Shown one piece after another: positions 35,647-47,036 of a stretch of DNA of 64,000 nucleotides. Below the pieces are notes generated by a model, which worked only from the letters and a program-made list of their open reading frames with translations, ran no database searches and had not been told where the DNA came from. Position 1 is the first letter of the stretch. Every line of letters starts with the position of its first letter. Source of the DNA: Hsuehochloa calcarea (lineage: Eukaryota; Streptophyta; Magnoliopsida; Poales; Poaceae); the NCBI GenBank assembly GCA_036346395.1, contig CM070611.1:27290473-27354472 (forward strand). The letters run 5' to 3'. Position numbers and translations under genes: made by a program.

Positions 35647-36846
35647 TAAGGATTCCCCCACCGCTGGGAGCTACATGCCTTTTTTCTCTAAAAGGCTCCT
35701 CGACATTTCTAAAATCACGCCCGTGTCCTATGTAATGCTTTGATTTACAAAAAGCCCTCATTGTTTTTGAAATCTTGTTGAGGTCCTCCTCGTTAGTTTT
35801 TTTGGCGGAAAACCCCATGTTGTTTTTTAAATCACGTCTAGATCATCCACATCAGTTTTTTTGCGAAAAGCTCCTTGTGGTTTCCGAGATAACATCGAGG
35901 TCCTACTCTATTTTTACGAAATGCCCCCTGTGATTTTCGAAATTGCGTCGAGATTCCTCAATCCATTCTACGGGCACAGCGTAGCGTGCTTACCATCCTA
36001 GTGATATTAATCTCCCACGAAGGGCAGATCTACTATAGCACACCAGGGTGCACAGGACACCGTGTTCAAAAATCAATTTTCCTTGGATATAATCATGTAT
36101 ATGTAATGTGGACACCTCTAGCCCAACATGAGGGGATAACCCAAGCCGCAGCCTAGCCGAACGTGATCCAGCTTGCCTCAGGGAACCACCGTCATTTTCG
36201 TTTTAGATCCGCCACTGTATCATAAGGAGTACAGATAATTGCATTAGCAGCCTTCATTGTTGATGCCTACGACCAACTGTTACGGGTAGCAAAAAGAATG
36301 GATGATACTATTAAATTGAGTGTACCATACATTTCGTCGCCCAAGTCGTACAAAAACCAAAAATGCTACGCTCACCATGTGATACAAATGTACCTAGACG
36401 TGGTGTTGCTGGGATCCGAATCCTATGTAGTACTACAGAGGCACACCATGTAAACAGTGACGTGGCGAAACTGCAGAGGCCCACTATATAAACAGTGTTT
36501 CGTTATAGAGTGGATAGTGCTCAGCTGTAGCACTATAGCAAAATAATGTAGCGAAAATATCAGAGCACATGATCTCGGCATTTGATTTTTGATCGGGCAG
36601 TGGAGATCGCTCATAATACCCATATACTGTTGATCATCTGCGTTGACTCCTTCGATGCAGAGAATCTCAATCCATGTTACTGTACTAAAAGAGAAGTTTC
36701 ATTTGCTACCAATCTATCAGTCAACTGTCAACGGCACACCATTATGGCTAACCCAACAGTTGAGGAAACAAACCGCCGCACAAATTCTATCTTGCCATGC
36801 TAAAGTGCTAAGCCAACCACCATCTTCCAGCCTTTGACTATGTCCA
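35647..36846 (+). promoter_or_regulatory. CRK upstream region (copy 2, right part)
   Basis: This is the 5' flank of the kinase gene. 35680-35960 is the degenerate 55-bp mini-repeat also seen at 13255. About 36019-36225 is a block missing from copy 1 and possibly a small insertion. 36225-36790 matches 13490-13960 of copy 1, including the word ATACATTTCGTCGCCCA. No other gene is seen here. Confidence 0.7.
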
Positions 36847-36856
36847 TATATTTAAA
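36847..36856 (+). promoter_or_regulatory. TATA box of the CRK gene
   Basis: TATATTTAAA lies 52 bases before the CRK start codon. Transcription would begin about 30 bases downstream, giving a short leader. Confidence 0.6.
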
Positions 36857-36907
36857 CAAGAACAGCAACTATGGAGAAGTACTAACCACATCTTCTCTTG
36901 TTTCACA

Positions 36908-38988
36908 ATGCAAGAACCCGCCATGGTTGTCCTCCCCTGCCTCCTCTTCCTCCTCATATCCTCACCGCTCGGCGCGGCCGCCGCTTACTCAGAGTACTCG
37001 TGCAATGGCACCACCGGCAACTACACGGCGGGCGATGCCTTTGGAGCCAACCTCGAGCGCCTCACCACAGCGCTACCCATCGACGCATCCACCTCCCCGT
37101 CCCTCTTCGCCTCGGCGGCTATCGGCGCCGCCCCGGATAGAGTCTTCGGCCTCGCGCTCTGCCGCGGCGACATCACGGACGCCAGGACGTGCTCCGGATG
37201 CCTCAACGACGCGTTCCAGAGGCTGCGGGCGTTGTGCGTAGGCGACAGGGACGCGACGTTCTACCACGACCTCTGCACCCTCCGCCACTCCGGCGAGGAT
37301 TTCCTGGCGCGGCCGGACGACAACTCCCCGGTGATCAACGCCATGGACGTGAACGGGTCGACGTACGCGGGGTGGGACAGCCGGAACAAGACCACCCGGA
37401 GCTTCTTCCTTTCGCTGGTGGGCACCCTGTTCGGTGAGATGGCCATGTACGGCGCGTACAACTCCACGGCGCGCCGGTTTGCCAGCGCCGTCATGTACAT
37501 CAACCCGCAGCTGCCGACGGTGTACGGCCTGGCGCAGTGCACGCCGGACCTCTCCCCGGCGCAGTGCTGGCACTGCTTCCAGGAACTCCAGGAGCAGAAC
37601 CGCCAGTGGTACGACGGCCGCGAGGGCGGCCGCATCCTCGGCGTCCGGTGCAACTTCCGGTACGAGGGCTACCAGTTCTACGGCGGCACGCCCAACGTTA
37701 AGATCGGCTTGCGCGACGGCGCATCTGATGGGGCATCCAGTGGGAACAACGGTAATTGAAAAAATTATTGTTCTTCTAAAACCAAAACGTATAGTTATTT
37801 CACTCAGATTCGTTTGATGCAACTAACGTTAGTTAAAACATATTAATTTTAAGTTGTAACCACTAGCTAATGAACACTAGTTGTATATGTTAACATATTA
37901 GCGATATTTTCCTCTGTTTTATGAAGGAAGGAAGCACAGGGAGATCTTAATCATTGTTCTATGCGTGTCAATCGTGGTGTTCTGTTCTATGCTGCTCGGC
38001 TGCCTCCTACTGATCAGAAGACAGAGAAAAACAGCCGGTAGGATGATATTCACACTGAAAGAAGATCTTCTTTTCTCCAATAATCCCTTTTAGCCATCAA
38101 AAAGGTGCCTAATTAGCTAGAAATCCCCAATCCAGGAAAGACGAAATTACTACGGCTACAAGCACATTCACGGAACAGCTCCAAAACAGAAGAGGCGCTC
38201 AATCTCTGGAAGATCGAAGAGAGCGGCTCAGAGTTCACGCTGTACGACTTCTCCGATCTGGCAGCTGCCACAGACAACTTCTCCAAAGAAAACAGGCTCG
38301 GAAGAGGCGGATTCGGACCGGTTTACAAGGCAAGTGACGCCATTTACCACTTCACATTAACAAATTTGACTCGAGTTAGCGATTGATCAACGCTAACTCA
38401 ATCTGCATTGCATTGTATTCTTTTTTTCTATTTTTCAGGGCAAGTTGCCTCACGGAGCCGAGATAGCGGTGAAGAGGCTGGCGGCGCAGTCGGGGCAGGG
38501 GCTCAGGGAGTTCAAGAACGAGATCCAGCTCATCGCGAAGCTGCAGCACACCAACCTCGTCAGGCTCGTGGGCTGCTGCGTGCAGGAGGAGGAGAAGATC
38601 CTGGTGTACGAGTACATGCCCAACGGGAGCCTAGACTTCTTCATCTTCGGTACTAGTATTTTTTTGTTGTTGTGTGGGTGTTGCTTAACGTGCCAAACTT
38701 GCTCATGTTGCTTACCTAATCTTGAGAGACCTTTTTGGCATCTAGACCAGCAGCGAGGGCCGTTGCTGGACTGGAAGAAACGGCGGCACATCATCGAAGG
38801 GATCGCGCAGGGGCTCCTTTACCTGCACAAGCACTCCCGGGTGCGCATCATTCACCGGGACCTCAAGGCCAGCAACATTTTGCTCGACCAGGATCTGAAC
38901 CCCAGGATATCGGATTTCGGCATGGCGAGGATTTTCGGCTCCAACATGACGGAAGCCAACACCAACAGGGTCGTCGGCACCTAGTACG

Positions 38989-39057
<69 letters not shown>

Positions 39058-39796
39058 CAAGGAAGCAAACATCACTGATGTTTCACGTTTTGCGGTGGTG
39101 TTTGGTGCATTTAGTGGCTACATGGCTCCGGAGTACGCTTCGGAGGGCATCTTCTCGATCAAGTCCGACGTCTTCAGCTTCGGCGTGTTGCTGCTCGAGA
39201 TCATCAGCGGAAGAAGGAACAGTGGCCACCAACACTACGGCGAATTCGTCAACCTCCTCGGATACGTAAGTCAAAAGATCCTAGCTACTCTTTGGTTCCT
39301 AAATTAGATAGAACAAAACATGTTTGCGTCGTATCCATTACCATTAGGTCAATCTTTCACACCTAGCTTTACTGCATATTGGCAACACGCATCACTGACA
39401 AAGATTATAACTTTTTTTCAACTAATGCGCCGTGCTTTTCGTTGATTGTCGCAGGCATGGCAGCTGTGGAGGGAAGGGAGAGGCGGCTTCGAGCTGATCG
39501 ACCCGACGCTGGGCGACTGCAAGGAGGCGACGACCATCATGCGGTACGTCAAGGTGGCGCTGCTGTGCGCGCAGGACAACGCCATGGACCGGCCGACGAT
39601 GACGGACGTGACGGCGATGCTGGGCAACGACGGCGTGGCGCTGCCGGACCCGAAGCGGCCGCCGCACTTCCACCTGAGAGTCACCAGCGGCGACGACGAC
39701 GACGGCGAGGACGTGTCGGAGGTCCGCACACGGTCTCAATTCACCGGGTCGTGCAGCACCAACGACGTGACCATCACCATCGAAGAAGGAAGATAA
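36908..39796 (+). CDS. Cysteine-rich receptor-like protein kinase (DUF26/CRK), seven exons
   Basis: Exons: 36908-37751, 37927-38037, 38136-38329, 38439-38649, 38746-38983, 39115-39265, 39455-39796. The sum is 2,091 nt, a 696-residue protein. This is a plasma-membrane receptor kinase; CRKs act in defence, redox and stress signalling. Residues 1-26 are a signal peptide (start Met1; Met6 is possible). Two extracellular DUF26 (Gnk2-like) domains carry C85-X9-C95-X2-C98 and C211-X8-C220-X2-C223. The membrane span is about 288-311. The kinase has GRGGFGPVY (374-382), Lys395, Glu411, HRD 490-492, DFG 510-512 and APE 537-539, so it should be an active RD serine/threonine kinase. All introns end in AG; intron 3 starts with GC instead of GT. 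I see no stops or frameshifts, so the gene appears intact. Its 5' and 3' flanks are each duplicated nearby. Confidence 0.95.
38330..38438 (+). other. GC-AG intron 3 of the CRK gene
   Basis: The donor reads AAG|GCAAGT and the acceptor TTTTTCAG|GGC. Joining them restores VYKGKLPHG across the kinase P-loop region in frame. No GT donor nearby gives this result. Confidence 0.85.
38992..39057. repeat. (CT)n(TA)n compound microsatellite in CRK intron 5
   Basis: A CT run of about 19 units is followed by a TA run of about 13 units, just inside the donor site of the intron 38984-39114. Confidence 0.97.
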
Positions 39797-39962
39797 CAAC
39801 AGCATCGATCGATCATTAATACTGCACCCGTGTGCTTTTTTTTTCTTTCCTTGTGGTCTTTCTTTTTCTTAATCGAACCGAGGTGTGAGACACTCGCGTC
39901 GAGCAAGAGGCTCGAACGCGGGCGGGCTGGGCGAACAACCTCGCACCAAGCCAAGGCTCCAT
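39797..39962 (+). other. CRK 3' flank / probable 3' UTR
   Basis: It contains T-rich sequence and the word TCGAACCGAGGTGTG. A related stretch recurs near 40559 and 42803 inside the duplicated units, so part of the CRK 3' end has been copied. The polyadenylation site is not obvious. Confidence 0.45.
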
Positions 39963-42184
39963 GTGACGTGCATGACGGTTGCTTGGGTCGTTGTGCAGAC
40001 AATTGAATAGTAGTAGTAGGATGAAAACAAATCATTGTTGAAGTTTGAACAATGATTTGTTTTAAGTAGATGGTATCCGGGCAGGATGCAACGGAGTCGC
40101 CAGGTTGGAATTCGACACGAACAGGTGTCAGGGTAGGTGCGCGCGGTACGCCGCCCGACTATTCGAGCCGTGTAAATTCGAACCTGATGAATGATGTTGG
40201 CTGCTGACTTTTTTTAGGGGCGGAACCCACGTGTGCATGTGGTAATTGTGGTCAGCACTCGCCAGGAAACAAGCACAGGTAAGACGACTCTTCTTTTGGG
40301 AAAATCAAATCAAATCAAATCAAGCGATTAAGACGTGTTTCCCTTCTTCTTTTGGAAAATATCAAGCGATTCAGACGTGTTGCCCTTCTCCAGCGCGTCG
40401 AGTGGAGCGCGAGACTAGCCTGATAGCGAATCCGGGCGACGGAGTTGGGCCAGCCTGTGCACAAGGCTACAAGAGCCTCTTCGAGGGGCGGCGTGGTGGA
40501 CTGGCCTGACCAGCATTCGGCCTTGTTTTTTTTCCCCTAGTGGCCTTTCTTTTCGTGATCGAACCGAGGTGTGTGAATCAGCAGGTAATTCATCTGGGTT
40601 TTAGATGCTCCTTGCTGCTATTCCGGGCAACTCCGGGCCGACTCCCCCAGCAATTCCGAGCTGAATGGCCCTACCATTCCTAGCCTGAATGCCCCCTGCC
40701 ATCGTAGGCCGCACCACCCACAAATTCTAGGGTACATTCCCATTCCCCCGTCAATTCCAAAGTGCATCCCCCGTCAATCCCAGGTCATATCTAATCGCGA
40801 ATCCCATACCACATTCCTCTTTAAATCCCGCGGCTATATCCACCCGTCGCTTTCCACGGGCTCCAACCAGGACTAATCAAATCATCGGGCTCCAACTTGG
40901 CTCTTCATTCAACCGACAAATCATTTTATAAAATTTAAAATATAATCAAGCAAGTTCTCAGCATTTTCTATGGTTGTGGGAACAGCTATTCGGGTAATTT
41001 AACACTCTACAGAGGTCGCACATCTTTACTCACAAAGAGTCGATCATCTTATTATGTCATCACGCTACCGTAGGCGTGAGACCTAAGTAAATCTTCACAA
41101 GGAAATTAAAATGCCCCCACCTCAATGCAACTTCAACCGATAAGGTTTCACCATTATTTGGACTACAATCCTTCGGGGCCTCTAGTGTCAGAGTCGATCC
41201 GCGCACTATAGTCGCACCACCTCTAGGTGGTCACTATATGCACGCACATTCGCGAGATGTCGGGCACAAAAATACAATTACGACCTCTCTGTATAATGCA
41301 CTAGTCCAGGATCACGCTAGTGTACACAGTATCAACATAGATGAATATCGATCCACATAAGACGATTAATAGAATAAACGACTAATTTGAATAGCAAATA
41401 ATTGTTTTGACCTTATGGTCGAGTTTACAACTAATAAGCTACGCAGGGTTGACAACAAATAAAATAGCAGCAACGCAATCCCATCAATTCACCACAGGCA
41501 ATCGACTGGGATCAAGACCCTAACGATCAACACCTTCGTAGAACTCCTCCTCAAATGCAGGCGAAGACTCCTCCACTTCTATTGAATGTTTGCAGCAAGT
41601 ATGAATACACAACAGTACTCGCAAGTCATACCACATAATGCAACTTATAAATGATAGCTTATTCCAAAGGAATGCCTTTTATGGTTCTTTTGCATAAATG
41701 CAATATTTATAATTGAATACAAATAATAGATTGAAAATAATATTTAAAACAAAATAAGTAATAATAATTTGGCATTTATTATCACAAAGAACACACAGTC
41801 TAAACAAATTATTCACACAGTCATATGACTTAGATCACACATCTTCCTTCCCCAAATGTTTTATGAAAATCTAACCCTCGTGTGAAATCCCCAAGCATGT
41901 CCATGACCGCGGACGCAGCTATTCGAATAGATTGATTAACACTCTGCAAAGGTTGTACACTTTACTCACACGATATAATCAGTGTAGCTAGCACTAATCA
42001 TAATAAAACCTTTCAGAAACTTCATCTCAAGCATTGACACTCCTGATGTGCTTTTACCGCTATCCACTTTATGCACATAACTCTTGGTACGACAGACACC
42101 GTTGGACAGGGAAGCAGTGAACCGTCCTACGTTGTGAGGATCACACCTCTACCCTGGCACACAGCCTAACCTACAACCTGAGTT
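39963..42184 (+). repeat. Tandem duplication downstream of CRK, unit 1
   Basis: The 2.2-kb unit starts GTGACGTGCATGACGG. It holds a CRK 3'-flank-like piece (about 40530-40600), AT-rich non-coding DNA and, from 41258, a fragment of a long Gypsy-type LTR related to 15044-15990. Short ORFs inside (such as 40246-40509) are copied with the unit and look non-coding. Confidence 0.9.
41258..42184 (-). repeat. Gypsy-type LTR fragment in unit 1
   Basis: It begins TGTCGGGCAC on the plus strand, like the terminus at 15044, and carries the hairpin (41603-41620) and palindrome (41919-41930). It is cut off at the unit junction. 40900-41257, just before it, contains a second, more diverged version of the palindrome block. 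Confidence 0.7.
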
Positions 42185-42204
42185 ATGTGACGTGCATGAC
42201 GGTT

Positions 42205-44417
42205 GTGACGTGCATGACGGTTGCTTGGGTCGTTGTGCAGACAATTGAATAGTAGTAGTAGGATGAAAACAAATCATTGTTGAAGTTTGAACAATGATTT
42301 GTTTTAAGTACATGGTATCCGGGCAGGATGCAACGGAGTCGCCAGGTTGGAATTCGACACGAACAGGTGTCAGGGTAGGTGCGCGCGGTACGCCGCCCGA
42401 TTATTCAAGCCGTGTAAATTCGAACCTGATGAATGATGTTGGCTGCTGACTTTTTTTAGGGGCGGAACCCACGTGTGCATGTGGTAATTGTGGTCAGCAC
42501 TCGGCAGGAAACAAGCACAGGTAAGACGACTCTTCTTTTGGGAAAATCAAATCAAATCAAATCAAGCGATTAAGACGTGTTTCCCTTCTTCTTTTGGAAA
42601 ATATCAAGCGATTCAGACGTGTTGCCCTTCTCCAGCGCGTCGAGTGGAGCGCGAGACTAGCCCGATAGCGAATCCGGGCAACGGAGTTGGGCCATCCTGT
42701 GCACAAGGTTACAAGAGCCTCTTCGAGGGGCGGCGTGGTGGGCTGGCCTGACCAGCATTCGGCCCATGTTTTTTTTCCCCTTGTGGCCTTTCTTTTCGTG
42801 ATCGAACCGAGGTGTGTGAATCAGCAGGTAATTCATCTGGGTTTTAGATGCTCCTTGCTGCAATTCCGGGCCGACTCCCCAGCAATTCCGAGCTGAATGG
42901 CCCTACCATTCCTGGCCTGAATGCCCCCTGCCATCGTAGGCCGCACCACCCACAAATTCTAGGGTACATTCCCATTCCCCCGTCAATTCCAAAGTGCATC
43001 CCCCGTCAATCCCAGGTCATATCTAATCGCGAATCCCATACCACATTCCTCTTTAAATCCAGCGGCTACATCCACCCGCCGCTTTCCACGGGCTCCAACC
43101 AGACTAATCAAATCATCTGCCCAACTTGGCTCTTCATTCAACCGACAAATCATTTTATAAAATTTAAAATATAATCAAGCAAGTTCTCAGCATTTTCTAT
43201 GGTTGTGGGAACAGCTATTCGGGTAATTTAACACTCTACAGAGGTCGCACATCTTTACTCACAAAGAGTCGATCATCTTATTATGTCATCACGCTACCGT
43301 AGGCGTGAGACCTAAGTAAATCTTCACAAGGAAATTAAAATGCCCCCACCTCAATGCAACTTCAACCGATAAGGTTTCACCATTATTTGGACTACAATCC
43401 TTCAGGGGGCCCTCTAGTGCCGTAGTCGATCCGTGCACTATAGTCGCACCACCCTCTAGGTGGTCACTATATGCAGGCACATTCGCGAGATGTCGGGGCA
43501 CAAAATACACTCGGACCTCTCTCGTATAATGCACTAGTCCAGGATCACGCTAGTGTACACAGTATCAACATAGATGAATATCGATCCACATAAGACGATT
43601 AATAGAATAAACGACTAATTTGAATAGCAAATAATTGTTTTGACCTTATGGTCGAGTTTACAACTAATAAGCTACGCAGGGTTGACAACAAATAAAATAG
43701 CAGCAACGCAATCCCATCAATTCACCACAGGCAATCGACTGGGATCAAGACCCTAACGATCAGCACCTTCAGAGAACTCCTCCTCAAATGCAAAGAAGAC
43801 TCCTCCACTTCTATTGAATGTTTGCAGCAAGTATGAATACACAACAGTACTCGCAAGTCATACCACATAATGCAACTTATAAATGATAACTTATTCCAAA
43901 GGAATGCCTTTTGTGGTTCTTTTGCATAAATGCAATATTTATAATTGAATACAAATAATAGATTGAAAATAATATTTAAAACAAAATAAGTAATAATAAT
44001 TTGGCATTTATTATCACAAAGAACACACAGTCTAAACAAATTATTCACACAATCATATGACTTAGATCACACATCTCCCTTCCCCAAATGTTTTATGAAA
44101 ATCTAACCCTCGTGTGAAATCCCCAAGCATGTCCATGACCATGACGCACGACTATTCGAATAGATTGATTAACACGCTGCAAAGGTTGTACACTTTACTC
44201 ACACGATATAATCAGTGTAGCTAGCACTAATCATAATAAAACCTTTCAGAAACTTCATCTCAAGCATTGACACTCCTGATGTGCTTTTACCGCTATCCAA
44301 TTTATGCACATAACTCTTGGTACGACAGACACCGTTGGACAGGGAAGCAGTGAACCGTCCTACGTTGTGAGGATCACACCTCTACCCTGGCACACAGCCT
44401 AACCTACAACCTGAGTT
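42205..44417 (+). repeat. Tandem duplication downstream of CRK, unit 2
   Basis: It is a near-identical copy of unit 1 offset by 2,242 bp. Differences are scattered single bases and short gaps. A 20-base stretch at 42185-42204 repeats the unit start at the junction. The few differences point to a recent event. Confidence 0.9.
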
Positions 44418-44575
44418 GTCAATATCGAGACTCCATAACCTACTAAGTTAGGCTCGTCCCATTATGCATGTGGTTGTACGGAAGGCACAGTTCAATGGTG
44501 CACAAAGTTAAGTCTTTAATTGACCAAGGCAGGACTTTCAATTCCAAACTAATATCACACAGCACTGTTGGACCG
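43491..44575 (-). repeat. Gypsy-type LTR fragment in unit 2, cut by Copia insertion
   Basis: It begins TGTCGGGGCA and continues past the unit end to 44575, matching 15044 to about 16150. The rest is displaced by the Copia element starting at 44576 and would lie beyond the window. Confidence 0.7.
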
Positions 44576-46276
44576 AAAAGGCGACTAGAGGGGGAGTGAA
44601 TAGGAGCACGCTCACTTTTTCACAAATAATGGATCAATAAAACTTTATTCCAATAGCTATAGAAGCTATGAAGATCAGTATATCAGTATAGGGGAAGACT
44701 AATATTGAATCCAATAACAACCCCAAAGCGATAGGATAAAATCAGCAAAGATTGAAGTTAAACAATATACTGGCGGTCGGACCGCTGCCTAACTGGCGGT
44801 CGGACCGATTCCCGACCGATCTGACCGGTGGCTATGGGCGGTCTGACCGCTGGTGTACAGAACAGAAGAACAGCCCCGATGACGAAGATGAAAATAGATA
44901 AAACTTTTGATCTACTAATCCAAACTTGATGAAACTTGGAACACGCCTTCTTTATGATATTTCTTGGAGGAATCAAGATCTTTTTCGGTTTGATCAAAAA
45001 AGGGTTCAAAACCGGGTCAAAACCAAAACTAGGTCAAAGCACTTGCTCGTGGGTGATTGAAGATCAAGATGATCCTAGATAGATTCCCACACGTCACAGC
45101 AAGCTAGATCACGTGAAGAAACCAAGCAAAAACTCACGAATTAAAGAAAAGCTAAAATCATCAAATAGAGAGAAAGATCGCAATGAGACAAAACATTGAT
45201 CAAACTTCCCTTTGATTGAATGATATGATCAGGGCTTACAGCCACTCCATCAATAGAGGACAATGCTCAATCCAAGAGCACGAAAATCACATCAAACATC
45301 AAGAACCATAGCCTCCACAAAAGCTCTCCCTAAGAAAATTAGGGTTTACAAGAATTGCAAAAGAAACAAAGAGGTGGTGCAGCCACAACCCTCTCCTATT
45401 TATAGTGGAGGCTTAGACCTTCTAGAAGTTTGATCCTATTGGGCTCCCGTTAAGGCCCAAAACAAACGGGACACATACGCACGTATTTTAAAGCGTCGTC
45501 TTATATCCTCTTGACCTAACTAGATACACCTTGCGCCATCTTGCGCCTCGGATTAGCTAATAGGTCACCCTTGTCCATCTTGCACCACGTTTGAGTACAT
45601 TGACCTCACCCGGCATCGTCGATCGTTCTGGACCTCAGCTCTCCAAGCCTAGTCCCGATCATTCTCGCCGTTGACCGTCGTTGACCACTAAGCAACCTGC
45701 ACAACAATAGACAAGTAAACCGAATTTGGGAACAAGTTCTTCACAACTTGACCCATGTTAGTCAAAACATGCATCATGCACCATATATGCCCTGAAACTC
45801 ATGACTTTGACCTAACACACGAATATCGCCACCACACCGGTGACGAACAGTGAAATCGGTCGATCGCCCAGGGGCGGTCGATCATTTCTGGCGGTCGACC
45901 GCCACCTATGGGCTTGTCGGACCGCCACTGACTTAGCCGTTTTCTCTCTCGAAAACCAAACCTCCGGAATTTTCAAACCAATAGAACTTTTGATCGAGAC
46001 TCTAAAATTATGAGACCAAGTGCAATAGAATCACCTCTCTTGCCTACACACTCTATTTTTGGCTCACTCTAAATAACACTTTTAAGTTCACGGTCCGATC
46101 ACGCTTATGGCTTGTCGGACCGATTTGGGATCGGTCGACCGCTAAGCTACGACCGGTCGGACCGGTTCTCGCTGATGTTCAAACTTGTCGAAAACACATG
46201 ACACGACAAACCGTAAATGCCATTGCCAATTGTCACATCATCCTAAAATCTGGAACATATCCCCATGATATCCACA
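44576..46276 (-). repeat. 3' LTR of the minus-strand Copia
   Basis: On the minus strand it begins TGTGGATATCATGGGG and ends TTTTCGGTCCAACA. It is 1,701 bp long. A TATA box, TATAAATAG, is at 45396-45404 on the minus strand, followed by a hairpin at 45371-45393. It carries quartets of GGTCNGACC-like dyads (44775-44848 and 46092-46163 are clearest). Confidence 0.9.
45396..45404 (-). promoter_or_regulatory. TATA box of minus-strand Copia 3' LTR
   Basis: The minus strand reads TATAAATAG. The same site is at 49466 and 58734 in the plus-strand element. Confidence 0.7.
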
Positions 46277-47036
46277 ATCTCCTCCTTGATGAACACATTG
46301 GCAATAATCCAGAAAATATAATTTGGAGGTTTGAAAAGTAGAATACTTTCGTTTTCGTACAAAGACACAACTTGGTCCATAAGTAAGAAAAAGCAATGAA
46401 AATGACCAAGCTGGCATCAGAATAGCATAGACAAGTGAGATAAAGCAAAAGAAAGCATAAAGACTTTGATTTCTAAAAAAGAGTCAAAAATCTCACTTAA
46501 AGTCCATATGAAAGAATAATTGTTCAATTGACCTATGATCATTGTGAGGATTAATAAATGCAATTCAAGTTCAGAAGAATCAATAAGACAATAAGAATGC
46601 AATTCAAAAGCTCCCCCTCACTATGATCCTCAAATTTCAGAAACTTTCAAAATTTCCAATTTCTCCACCTTTTTATCATTTTTATATATCTTCTCCCTCT
46701 TTGTACAATAATGATATATTTTCTCCCCCAATATTGAAATATACATTTTCTCCCCCTATGTACAGCATTAACACATTTTAACACATCTTCTTCCCCTTTG
46801 ACAATGGAGTCATCAAGGAATCACGCATTCCTCTCAACCAGAGATATCAAATGCAGAATGGAGAAAGAAGCATAAGAAGGAGTATGCATGAAGTGCAATG
46901 GAGTGGCTTCATTTTTGTATTTTTAATTTTTGGTTACAAGAAACTTTGGAGATTACCCAAAAGTTCTTACCAGCATTTCTAATATTGCATAAACAACATA
47001 TTAAGCCTGACAGCGCTAGCAAGATCATGATAAGAC
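46277..47036 (-). other. 3' untranslated region of the minus-strand Copia
   Basis: It is the inverted counterpart of about 57080-57839 in the plus-strand copy. On the minus strand it contains several GGGGGAGA-like purine tracts. It has no gene. Confidence 0.75.

Noticed and set aside
37073..37822. 249-codon frame antisense to CRK exon 1
   Set aside because: It mirrors GC-rich codons of a well-supported gene; such antisense frames are common in grass exons.
38445..38984. Single-exon kinase reading through intron 4
   Set aside because: The frame runs through the intron by chance and inserts a Cys-rich stretch into the kinase domain. Splicing at 38649/38746 restores the conserved sequence.
40246..42751. 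Repeated 87-codon frames at 40246-40509 and 42488-42751
   Set aside because: They are identical in position because the whole unit is duplicated. The sequence looks like 3' flank, starts inside non-coding repeats and has no domain.
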